64,000 nt of DNA from JBMNUM01 sp050946275 (lineage in GTDB: Bacteria > Actinomycetota > Coriobacteriia > Coriobacteriales > CADBOM01): the NCBI GenBank assembly GCA_050946275.1, contig JBMNUM010000002.1, positions 62,001-126,000 of the forward strand, written 5' to 3'. The notes beneath the pieces are model-generated. The model had not been told where the DNA came from. It saw only the letters and a program-made list of their open reading frames with translations, and made no database searches. Position 1 is the first letter of the stretch. Each line of letters begins with the position of its first letter. The translations under genes were made by a program, and so were the position numbers. Shown piece after piece: positions 44,134 to 52,150 of the stretch.

Positions 44134-45642
44134 CTAGTTAGCCTCGGCGCCTGCAGCGTCGGTCGGGATGACTCCCTCTTCCTCCATGGCGAGGTCGTCC
44201 ATGCTCTTGCCGCTGGTCTCGCGCTGCACGAACACGAGCGTGCAGATGAGCCCGAGAACGAACGGAACGATGAGGACGAGCACGAGCAGACTCCAGTTGG
44301 TTCCACCACCCGTCTGGAAAACCGCCATGCCGGCGAGAGATCCGAGCACGACCGAAGCAGCCGATCCGCCGAAGCGGGCGAACGCCTGGCACCATGCGGT
44401 ACCAGTCGAGCGGATAACGGTGGGATAGCTCTCCGGCATGAGCGGCTGGACCGCGGTGATCGCGTAGTTCAGGCAGAAGCCGAAGAGCAGCATCAGCCCG
44501 ATGCACAGGCCGAAGCTGTTCGGCGCGACGAACAGCGAGCAGAGGATGATCGCCACGATGCACAGCAGCCACGCGATGGTGAGGTTGCGCTTGCGCCCGA
44601 TGCGGTCCGAGATGAAGCCGACCGCGATGTTCGAGGCGATGGCGGCGACGTTGTTGAACGTCTGCAGGGTCAGGGCCTGCCCCGGCGTGTATCCGATGCC
44701 CACGAACCAGGCGGGCAGCCAGGCGTTCATACCGTACACGCAGAACTGGCCGATGAAGTACGTGGACCAGATGGCGCAGGTTGCGACGATGAACTTCTTC
44801 GAGAAGAGCGTCGCGGGACCCGTCTTCTTCAGGCGCGGCGGCACGGTGAGCAGCTCGGGGTTGCGCTCGGTGACATGACCGGTGATCTTGCGCTCGATCT
44901 TCGCGAGCGCGGCGATGGCGTCCTCATTGCGGCCCTTGCTCGCGAACCAGTGCGGCGTCTCGTCCATGGCGAAGTGCAGGATGATGCCGTAGACGATGGG
45001 GATGGCGCCGATCAGGTAGCACAGGCGCCAGTTGGCGTACATGGTCACCATGTGCCCGCTGGGATCGACGTACTGCACCTGCTCGCAGAGGCCGGGGATG
45101 ATCGGTCCGGCAGCGTTGCAGATCGGGTTGCCGATGACGCCCGCAAGCACCCAGCCGACGACCATGAAGGCCATGCCGAAGGTGACGAAGACGCCGCGGT
45201 GCTTCGACGGCATGGTCTCGGAGAAGACCGTGGTGACGATGGGGATGCACGAGCCGACGCCGAAGCCCGCGATCAGGCGGAACACGGCGAAGAAGCCGTA
45301 GCTATGCGCGAATGCCTGCGGCAAGGTGAATACGCCGTAGAAGATGACGGCGATGACGAGCGTCCTCTTGCGGCCTATCTTGTCGGACATGATGCCTCCG
45401 ACGGCGCCGCCGAGCACCATGCCGAGCAGGCCCCACGTGCTCAACGAGCCCATCAGGGCACCCGGATTCTCGAGCTCCGGCCAGAACGTGTGCGCGACGA
45501 ACATGTTCGACGTGTTGACGACCATGAAGTCGTAGCCGTCGAAGATCATCGCGAACGCGAGCAGCACGAACATGAGCCACGTGTGCCTGTTGATTCCAAA
45601 GGAATCGACGACTTCGGATATGGTGAAGTTCTTCTCGACCAT
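44134..45642 (-). CDS. MFS transporter 2 (aromatic/organic acid:H+ symporter-like)
   Basis: 502 residues, twelve helices. Helix 1 carries FDGYDFMVVNTS, like the DGxD of the AAHS/metabolite:H+ family; the loop 2-3 motif is GGIMSDKIGRKRTL, and GFISDRIGRKRNL repeats it in the second half. Probable uptake of an organic or aromatic acid. First gene of an operon with the 77-residue protein. Divergent from activase 2. RBS AGGGGGTAT before the ATG at 45642. Confidence 0.85.
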   Translation of the reverse strand: MVEKNFTISEVVDSFGINRHTWLMFVLLAFAMIFDGYDFMVVNTSNMFVAHTFWPELENPGALMGSLSTWGLLGMVLGGAVGGIMSDKIGRKRTLVIAVIFYGVFTLPQAFAHSYGFFAVFRLIAGFGVGSCIPIVTTVFSETMPSKHRGVFVTFGMAFMVVGWVLAGVIGNPICNAAGPIIPGLCEQVQYVDPSGHMVTMYANWRLCYLIGAIPIVYGIILHFAMDETPHWFASKGRNEDAIAALAKIERKITGHVTERNPELLTVPPRLKKTGPATLFSKKFIVATCAIWSTYFIGQFCVYGMNAWLPAWFVGIGYTPGQALTLQTFNNVAAIASNIAVGFISDRIGRKRNLTIAWLLCIVAIILCSLFVAPNSFGLCIGLMLLFGFCLNYAITAVQPLMPESYPTVIRSTGTAWCQAFARFGGSAASVVLGSLAGMAVFQTGGGTNWSLLVLVLIVPFVLGLICTLVFVQRETSGKSMDDLAMEEEGVIPTDAAGAEAN

Positions 45643-46031
45643 ATACCCCCCTAGCGAAACAATCCGGGACAGCGCGCCCCGCAAAACCGATATGGGGTGG
45701 AGGTCGGATGAACGACGCCTGCACACGAGTACGTCCTGCGCGCGTTCCGCAATCTCCACCCTCTAAGTTCGACGAGTGTAACATGCTGCAAACGGAAGAC
45801 CGGCGATGCGAGCGCGACAATCGGTGACGGGGAAGCGGTCGAAGCCGGCCGAGCGCGGGTCGGCAGCCGAAGCCGGTGCTGGGGTGATGCTTCCCAGGCT
45901 CGATGCTTCCCAGCCGAGCGCGAAACCACCCGGGCATCGTCCGGGCACATTGCACAAATATGCACGAGCATCCTTGGTCACCCAAGCGCGTGCCCGTCCG
46001 GTATCATGGGGTACGGGAGAGAGGAGTGTCC
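45643..46031. other. 389-bp divergent regulatory spacer
   Basis: No gene. Contains GGTGGAG (45696) and its complement CTCCACC (about 45755), two tandem copies of GATGCTTCCCAG (about 45887 and 45903), and TGCACAAATATGCACGA (45951 on), whose TGCACAAA box also occurs before the PucR gene and before GRE2. Confidence 0.5.
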
Positions 46032-47063
46032 ATGAGCGCCGAGAGCGGCATCGTCTTCAACATACAGCGGTACACCATCCACGACGGACCAGGCGTGCGC
46101 ACCGAGGTGTTCCTCAAGGGCTGCCCGCTGCACTGCAAGTGGTGCAGCAACCCCGAGAGCATCAACCCAAAGCGCGAGGTGGGCGTCTATCCCGCCAAGT
46201 GCATGGGCAACGACAAATGCGGGTCGTGCCTCGAGGTGTGCTCGCTCGGCGGGGCTCCCCTGCTCTTCAACCCGAAGGACAACAAGATCGGCGCCATCGA
46301 CCGCGACATCTGCATCGGATGCATGAAGTGCACCGAGGTGTGCTTCATGCACGCGCTCAAGTCGTGGGGCAACGTCATGACGGTCGACGAGGTAATGGCC
46401 GAGGTCATGGCCGACAAGACGCTCTACGAGAAGTCCGGCAGCGGCGGCATCACCATCAGCGGCGGCGAGTCCACCGTGCAGTGGGAGTTCGCGCAAGCCC
46501 TGCTGAAGGCGAGTCGCGACGAGGGCATCCACACCTGCCTCGAATCCGCGCTGCACTGCACGACCGAGGTGATCGACCAGCTCCTCCCCTACACGGACCT
46601 GCTCATCACCGACATCAAGCACATGGACTCCGAGGTGCACCGCGAGTGGTGCGGTCAGGGCAACGAGCGCGTGCTCGCCAACATCGCGCATATCGCCCGG
46701 GACACCGACGTGCCGGTCGTCATCCGCATCCCCGTCGTGCCCGGCGTGAACGACACGGAGGAGAACGTGCGCGCCACCGTGCGCTTCATGCTCGACGACT
46801 GCGGTGGCAACATCGAGCAGCTGCAGCTCCTCACCTACCTCAAGATGGGCGCGGAGAAGTACGACTCGCTCGGCATCGACTACCCCATGGGCCCGGACTT
46901 CGAACCAGAGAAGGCCGCCGACCGCCAGCCGTGGATCGACCATCTCGTGGAAGTCGCGCGCGAGGCGGGCTTCGAGGAGACGTACGCCGGCTCGAACTAC
47001 TGGAACGTGAGGGACGCCAAGCGCCGCATCGGCTCCGAGAACACCAAATCCGAGCACAAGTAA
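46032..47063 (+). CDS. Glycyl radical enzyme activating enzyme 2
   Basis: 343 residues. Radical SAM cluster CPLHCKWC (Cys31, 35, 38), ferredoxin clusters CMGNDKCGSCLEVC (Cys57-70) and CIGCMKCTEVC (Cys94-104), SAM site ISGGESTVQ. Close to activase 1 in length and sequence; by position and by the GRE1-GRE2 relation it most likely activates GRE2. RBS GAGGAGTG. Confidence 0.9.
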   Translation: MSAESGIVFNIQRYTIHDGPGVRTEVFLKGCPLHCKWCSNPESINPKREVGVYPAKCMGNDKCGSCLEVCSLGGAPLLFNPKDNKIGAIDRDICIGCMKCTEVCFMHALKSWGNVMTVDEVMAEVMADKTLYEKSGSGGITISGGESTVQWEFAQALLKASRDEGIHTCLESALHCTTEVIDQLLPYTDLLITDIKHMDSEVHREWCGQGNERVLANIAHIARDTDVPVVIRIPVVPGVNDTEENVRATVRFMLDDCGGNIEQLQLLTYLKMGAEKYDSLGIDYPMGPDFEPEKAADRQPWIDHLVEVAREAGFEETYAGSNYWNVRDAKRRIGSENTKSEHK

Positions 47064-47067
47064 AAAC

Positions 47068-47096
47068 CTGACAAACACGTCAGACGAGTTTGTCAG
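47068..47096. repeat. Short hairpin related to family A
   Basis: CTGACAAAC / GTTTGTCAG, 11-nt loop. Followed by the terminator at 47123. Confidence 0.6.
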
Positions 47097-47122
47097 ATTG
47101 ATTGTCATGATTGTTACGTTGC

Positions 47123-47162
47123 GCGGGGCCGACGTCATCCTGTGACTGCCGGCCCCGCTTCG
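47123..47162. terminator. Terminator between activase 2 and ABC operon
   Basis: GCGGGGCCG / CGGCCCCGC with an 18-nt loop and TT after it, between convergent genes. Confidence 0.7.
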
Positions 47163-47189
47163 TCTTGCACATCGATCGATCGGTTGATG

Positions 47190-49019
47190 CTAGGCTTGCT
47201 CCGCCTCGCCCTTGTGCGCGTCGATCCACTCCCGTGTAACCGTCATGTCGGGAGCGATGCTGATGTTGGCGTAGTGCTCGCTTACCTTCCCATCATTCGC
47301 CGCGGCATTGAACGAGAAGTCGACATCGCCGAGGTAATTGCGGCTGCCGATGAGAATCCTCGAGTCGGTATTGCCCTTCTCGATATCCTCCAGCACCGCC
47401 TGGTACAGCCCGTAGGCGTTCTTCCCCTCGAACGAGTAGGTCTCGAAGAGCACCTCGCCATCATCGGTGTACTCGACGCCGGAGGCGTTGGACTCGTTGG
47501 AGGTGGCGATGTTCACCGTCGCATAGGAGATGTTCTCCGCGGTGATCGTCCCCGGCTCGACGCCGAACACCATCTCGTGAGTGTAGCGGGGCGTGGCGAG
47601 CGCATCGGCCATGATGTCGCCGGCAGGCGAGGGCTGATCCTCGTTGTAGGAGACGGTGTAGCTGCGATGCATCACCGAGCCGTTCGCCATCGTGTAGCTG
47701 AAGCTCACGGTGCTATCGCTGTACAGCCCGTAGGGCCAGCCGCCGCTCGTCGTATCCTCGTCGTACGCCTCGACCAGCCGCGTATGCAGGGCTGCGGCAT
47801 CCGCGGGATCCATCGCGATATCGCGGCCGTTGTAGGCGACCTGCACCTTCTCGACCTTCTGGGGGTCGGGCACCTTGTGGACGACCCCGAGCACGTCGGC
47901 GCGCAATAAGCCGGTGACAGCCAAGATGGCCACGGCGAGGATGAGGCACGAGAGGAGCGACCGCCTCGACACCGCGCGCAGAGTCCGGCCCACGATCATC
48001 TCGGCGATAAGCCATCCGACGATGGCGAAGATGATATGGGCGACGAGCACGGGCGCGAGCACGGAGGTCGTATCGCCGCCCGCATACCCCACCGCAACCA
48101 CGGTGGTGGCGCCGATTGCGGAGACGACGAGCGCGAGCAGGACCTTGCAGATGACGCGGACGGCCTTGAACGCAACCGTCTCGCCAGCGGACTCATCCTT
48201 GCGGATGCGGTAGAGCCAGGCCGCCAAGACGAGCAGCACGATGCCGACGATCAGGTACACGACGATACAGCGCGGATTGGCGACCGGTGGAATCGTCGTG
48301 GCGGCGCCGCCCATGACCGCGGTGGCATCCGCGTCATGCCAGAGGCCGGTGATCAGCTGGTACATAGGCGTCCACCAGCGCGCCGGACCCTCGATGAGCG
48401 TCGCAATGTCGATGCCGGGCAGCAGCGCGGAGATGAGCGCTCCGAATCCGAGCAGGATGACGACGACCACGCAGTTCATCGCGATGTATACGAGAATCGA
48501 TCCGAGCACGTTGCCGCAGACGATGCAGGCGACAGAGGCCATGCCGAGGAACAACAGCAGGCAGAGGAGCGAAAACCCTATGAGCCGCACTATGGCCGGA
48601 ATCGCCTGGGACGCACCGACGGATGCCGCCATGCCCATGCATACGAGCAGCCCCACGACCAGCGGAACCGCGACGAGCGCGAAACCGCAGACGTAGCGCG
48701 TCACGAACGACGACAGCCTCGTCAGGGGCAGGCCATGGTAGAAGCGAATCTTCGAGCGCTTGCGCAGGTGGTCGAACACGAGCAGCGCAGAGAGGAGCGC
48801 CGCCGGTGCAACGAGCACGACCATCACGGGAATCGCGAAGTCGACGATGTCGACCACATAGGAGGCTGCCTGGCCGGGCATCGAAAACGCCGGAGCGTTG
48901 AAGATGGCGATGCCGGGGAACAGCATGACGACGACGAACACCGCCACTGCCAGCGGCCAAAAGCGCCGCAGACTGTACTTGAAGAGCGTCGGGTTAAAGA
49001 AGGATGTCGTGAATTGCAT
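47190..49019 (-). CDS. ABC transporter permease of YtrA-type operon
   Basis: 609 residues. N-terminal part with about ten helices, including ALLVFDHLRKRSKIRFYHGLPLTR, and a C-terminal extracytoplasmic domain of some 230 residues starting VPDPQKVEKVQVAYNG. The large outer domain fits DUF6449-like permeases found with GntR/ATPase pairs in Gram-positives, linked to cell-envelope stress. ATG at 49019 chosen (GGGGGG just before); a GTG lies 3 codons upstream. Confidence 0.8.
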   Translation of the reverse strand: MQFTTSFFNPTLFKYSLRRFWPLAVAVFVVVMLFPGIAIFNAPAFSMPGQAASYVVDIVDFAIPVMVVLVAPAALLSALLVFDHLRKRSKIRFYHGLPLTRLSSFVTRYVCGFALVAVPLVVGLLVCMGMAASVGASQAIPAIVRLIGFSLLCLLLFLGMASVACIVCGNVLGSILVYIAMNCVVVVILLGFGALISALLPGIDIATLIEGPARWWTPMYQLITGLWHDADATAVMGGAATTIPPVANPRCIVVYLIVGIVLLVLAAWLYRIRKDESAGETVAFKAVRVICKVLLALVVSAIGATTVVAVGYAGGDTTSVLAPVLVAHIIFAIVGWLIAEMIVGRTLRAVSRRSLLSCLILAVAILAVTGLLRADVLGVVHKVPDPQKVEKVQVAYNGRDIAMDPADAAALHTRLVEAYDEDTTSGGWPYGLYSDSTVSFSYTMANGSVMHRSYTVSYNEDQPSPAGDIMADALATPRYTHEMVFGVEPGTITAENISYATVNIATSNESNASGVEYTDDGEVLFETYSFEGKNAYGLYQAVLEDIEKGNTDSRILIGSRNYLGDVDFSFNAAANDGKVSEHYANISIAPDMTVTREWIDAHKGEAEQA

Positions 49020-49899
49020 CGTCCGCACCCCCCATCTCGTAAATGAAAATCTCCTCGAGGCTCAGCGGAATCGCCTCGACATACTGCGGGCTGAAAGCCG
49101 ACAGGCGCGCCTGCGCCTCCGCGGGAGCAAGCCGCACGATGTACGTCCGCATGCGTCCCGTGGCGCTGGTGTGGAGCACCTCGATGTCCTCGGGCAGGGC
49201 CGGATCGGAGACGCCCTCCGGGAAGAGGACCTGCACCTTGGCCACGCTTCCCTGCAGCTCCGACAGGTTGCGCTCGATGAGCATCTTGCCCCTGTCGAGG
49301 ATGCCCACGTGGTCGCAGACGTCCTCGAGCTCGCGCAGGTTATGCGACGACAGCAGCACGGTGGTGCCGTACTCGGCGACATCAGCGGCGAGCAGCGACC
49401 ACACGCGACGGCGCATGACCGGATCGAGGCCGTCGACCGGCTCGTCGAGCAGCAGGATCTCGGGCCGGCAGCTCATCGCCAGCCAGAACGCGCTCTGGCG
49501 CACCATGCCCTTGGAGAAGCGGCGCAGCGGCGTCTTCTCATCGATGTCCGGGAACGCCGCGGCCAGCTTGGCGTAGCGCTCTGCATCGAACGTGGGATAC
49601 ACGCCGGCGAGCAGGCGCTTCATGTCGCGCATCGAGGCGCCCATGTGGAAGTAGATGTCGTCGTAGATGCTGAAGACGCGCTTCTTTGCCTCCACGTTGT
49701 CGTACACCGGCTGGCCGTCGATGGTCACCGTGCCGCTATCCGGACGGTACACGCCCGAGATATGGCTGATCACCGTGGACTTGCCGGCACCATTGGGACC
49801 GACGAGCCCGTAAACCGATCCGCGTGGGACCGTCAGGCTCACGCCATCGAGAGCACGGGTGCTCCCGAAGGTCTTCGTCACTTCCCTAACCTCAATCAT
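48994..49899 (-). CDS. ABC transporter ATP-binding protein, YtrB-like
   Basis: 301 residues. Walker A GPNGAGKST, signature FSKGMVRQ, Walker B ILLLDEPVDGLDP, switch LSSHNLRELEDVC, plus a C-terminal regulatory portion ending DILL. Overlaps the regulator by 8 nt and the permease by 26 nt, so all three are tightly coupled. Confidence 0.9.
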   Translation of the reverse strand: MIEVREVTKTFGSTRALDGVSLTVPRGSVYGLVGPNGAGKSTVISHISGVYRPDSGTVTIDGQPVYDNVEAKKRVFSIYDDIYFHMGASMRDMKRLLAGVYPTFDAERYAKLAAAFPDIDEKTPLRRFSKGMVRQSAFWLAMSCRPEILLLDEPVDGLDPVMRRRVWSLLAADVAEYGTTVLLSSHNLRELEDVCDHVGILDRGKMLIERNLSELQGSVAKVQVLFPEGVSDPALPEDIEVLHTSATGRMRTYIVRLAPAEAQARLSAFSPQYVEAIPLSLEEIFIYEMGGADDAIHDILL

Positions 49900-50263
49900 G
49901 GTCCTTACCTCCCTCGAACACGCGGGCGACGATGTCGTTCACGTCATCGACGCTCGCGCCCAGCAGCCGCAGCTCGGCCAGCGTCTCCTCGAGTTGCTCG
50001 AGGAGCTCGGTTTGCCGTGCCTGCGCCGCTTCGTCTCCGGACGAGGCGAACGCGCCCTTGCCCGGAACCGTGTAGATGATCCCCATGGATTCCAGCTCGC
50101 GATATGCGCGCTGGATGGTGTTGGGGTTGATTGCCAGATTGGCAGCGAGCTCGCGCACGGACGGCAGCTTCTCATCGGCCGCGATCGCACCGCTCATGAT
50201 GAGCTTGCGCATTTCATCACGCACCTGCTCGTAGATCGGCCGCGCGTCTCTCGCGTTGATCAT
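49892..50263 (-). CDS. GntR-family regulator, YtrA subfamily
   Basis: 123 residues. Winged helix at the N-terminus (ARPIYEQVRDEMRKLIMSG, LPSVRELAANLAINPNTIQR, AYRELESMGIIYTVPGKGAF) and a short helical dimerisation tail, the YtrA form without a ligand domain. Likely autorepressor of the ABC operon, acting at the palindrome 35 nt upstream. Confidence 0.9.
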   Translation of the reverse strand: MINARDARPIYEQVRDEMRKLIMSGAIAADEKLPSVRELAANLAINPNTIQRAYRELESMGIIYTVPGKGAFASSGDEAAQARQTELLEQLEETLAELRLLGASVDDVNDIVARVFEGGKDHD

Positions 50264-50297
50264 CAGCACCGCATTGCACCTCCTTCGCAAATCTGTA

Positions 50298-50328
50298 CTA
50301 ACTGTATTAGTTGTATTAATACAGTTAG
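50298..50328. promoter_or_regulatory. YtrA-type operator
   Basis: Perfect 12-bp inverted repeat CTAACTGTATTA / TAATACAGTTAG with a 7-bp spacer, directly upstream of the GntR gene. Confidence 0.8.
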
Positions 50329-50451
50329 CATAGAGTCCTGTCAAGAAGGAATTTTGGAAATGCGGAAATCCCGTCGTATGCAACCCGTCGAAGATCCCCG
50401 GAGCTGCCAAAGGTCCCCGAGGCCGTCAAAACCGCCGAAGTGCCCCATGAG

Positions 50452-50646
50452 AGACAAGTCGAGACTCGTTTTTGCATGAGATTGAGGTTTTTGCGGTGAG
50501 AAGAGGGCGACTTCGGTTTGCGAATTGGCTTTTGAAAGGCGGTAACAGGGCCGGAAGGCCCTTTGATTCTCTTCTTGCCGCCCCTTGAGCTCCCGTTTCT
50601 ACAGCAAAAACCTCAATCTCATGCAAAATCAGCGAGTCTCTTGTCT
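50452..50646. repeat. 195-bp inverted-repeat element
   Basis: Core arms of 25 bp are perfect (50470-50494 and 50604-50628: TTTTGCATGAGATTGAGG...). They extend outward imperfectly to about 43 bp (AGACAAG, GACTCG). The about 109-bp centre has a small GGCCGGAAGGCC hairpin and no gene. Region 50264-50702 otherwise holds only the operator. Confidence 0.75.
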
Positions 50647-50702
50647 GCGGCCCGCAAAATCAATCGATTCTACCCTCCTCTCCTTCCAAAGCGGCTCGGG
50701 GC

Positions 50703-51662
50703 TCATGATTGCCAGGGCATGGGGGTAAACAGCGCTTTCCTCAAAGCCGTGTTTGACGCGAGGAACCCTTCTGGAAGCTGCCTTCTCTTTCCGAGCGCCT
50801 TGGCAATCTGCGGGACCACCCCGTGGAAAACGAACTGGTTGCGAACCTGATTGAAAGTTAGCGTGACAACCCTTATTCCAAGGTGCTCGATGGCATTGCG
50901 CCGGATCGCGTCCCTGTTCAAGCTAGCCGATGATGAATGGAACTCATTGCTGTCATATTCGATTGCCAATCTCGCGCCCCGCCAAAACAGGTCGCATTTG
51001 TAGAAGGGCTTGCCTCCCCACACCTCGACATCTGGGGGAACGTCAATCCGAGAGTTCATCTCCGGTATCGGGAAGCCATATCCTCCGCGCCTGTAGGGTT
51101 CGCAAAGCAGCAGCTCGACGATGGTCTCCATGGGCGAAGCAGATCCGTCGGCAAGATATCGCAGAGGCGAGACTGCCGTTGCCGCATAAGAAGCCGAATG
51201 TTCCTTGCTCAAGAAGGTCTGCAGCTTGTGAATCGTCAGCAACGGCTCGCGCTGCTTGAATCCACCCGAGTCACCCGTCCCCAACGTGGAGTAGCACCCG
51301 CATAGCTCCATCGCCAGCATTTGGCGCTCCACATACGACAAACCCCGCAACATGCGCATATACGCCAACTCCGGCGCTTCGACCAAGACGCCATCGCCCA
51401 TATCGCACAGCGTCCTATCGGGCACTGGCCGGGAATGCACATGGGCGATGAAGCCATCGGATGCACTGCGTTTCCCAGGCCTATCGATAGCGAGGTGAAC
51501 TGGAGTTCGCAAGCCCAAAGCATGCAGGAACCCCAGCTCCGAGTCGGTTGTGGGATGAGCGTTGCCCGTCGGTTTGCGAATCCTCGATCGCGTGCGCTTC
51601 GCGTCGTCCGAGCCAAGCGCCTCCCATACTTCAAGCGCCGAGATATTGGAGATAACTATCAT
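50703..51662 (-). CDS. DUF559-like protein with endonuclease-type C-terminus
   Basis: 319 residues. The first half is unrecognised (contains RSRIRKPTGNAHPTTDSEL and VERQMLAMELCG). The C-terminal part has KCDLFWRGARLAIEYDSNEFH and VVTLTFNQVRN, a Vsr/DUF559-type PD-(D/E)xK pattern with Asp and Glu in place. Such proteins are common as several copies per genome in this group of anaerobes; function unknown, possibly nucleic acid cleavage or sensing. No partner gene. Confidence 0.65.
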   Translation of the reverse strand: MIVISNISALEVWEALGSDDAKRTRSRIRKPTGNAHPTTDSELGFLHALGLRTPVHLAIDRPGKRSASDGFIAHVHSRPVPDRTLCDMGDGVLVEAPELAYMRMLRGLSYVERQMLAMELCGCYSTLGTGDSGGFKQREPLLTIHKLQTFLSKEHSASYAATAVSPLRYLADGSASPMETIVELLLCEPYRRGGYGFPIPEMNSRIDVPPDVEVWGGKPFYKCDLFWRGARLAIEYDSNEFHSSSASLNRDAIRRNAIEHLGIRVVTLTFNQVRNQFVFHGVVPQIAKALGKRRQLPEGFLASNTALRKALFTPMPWQS

Positions 51663-51720
51663 GGCCGGAATTCTAGGACGCGAAGCACGAGAATCATCGT
51701 GAATTTGGCGACTGCCTTTT

Positions 51721-51779
51721 TGCTGTTTAGGTTTTGCTTAGACTCTGTTTAGGTTCAGGTTAGGTTTTGTTTAGATTCT
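51721..51779. repeat. TTTAGGTT-type short repeats
   Basis: Several GTTTAGGTT / GCTTAGACT / GTTTAGATT variants within 60 bp, in the 5' region of the DUF559-like gene. The 51663-51913 spacer has no gene. Confidence 0.55.
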
Positions 51780-51913
51780 CGAACCTACCGTTTGCATCTT
51801 GCCTGCTCAGACCCTATTTCCGCGCGCACGCAAGCAACGCGGGACCCGCGCCAGCTTTTGCTAGAGAATCGCCACTTCTCTCGGCGAGCGGAAGAGGTCC
51901 CGCATCCTGCGCC

Positions 51914-52150
51914 CTACTCCTGGACCTTCATGGCGAGGGAGAGGGGCACGCGCTTGATGCGGCGGATGTGGAGGAAGGCGATGAGCGTGTAGGCGATCAT
52001 GCCGACCACGATGAGCACCACGTAACGGGTCGCGGGGATGACCAGCGGGAAGTTGCCCGCGTAGCTCATGAACACCACCTTGAGCAGCAGCGCCATCAGC
52101 ACGACGATAATCGGGATGCTCACGATGAGGCTGAACAGCACCGCATACGT
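51914..52150 (-). pseudogene. C-terminal remnant of an FtsX-type permease
   Basis: About 79 residues, starting right after the ettA stop in the same frame: LFSLIVSIPIIVVLMALLL, a second helix ATRYVVLIVVGMIAYTLIAF, and LHIRRIKRVPLSLAMKVQE. The last helices and the ending are those of FtsX/MacB-like ABC permeases. The rest of the gene and its ATPase are missing. A GTG at 52141 exists but no ribosome site is seen. Likely left after a deletion that brought ettA next to it. Confidence 0.72.
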
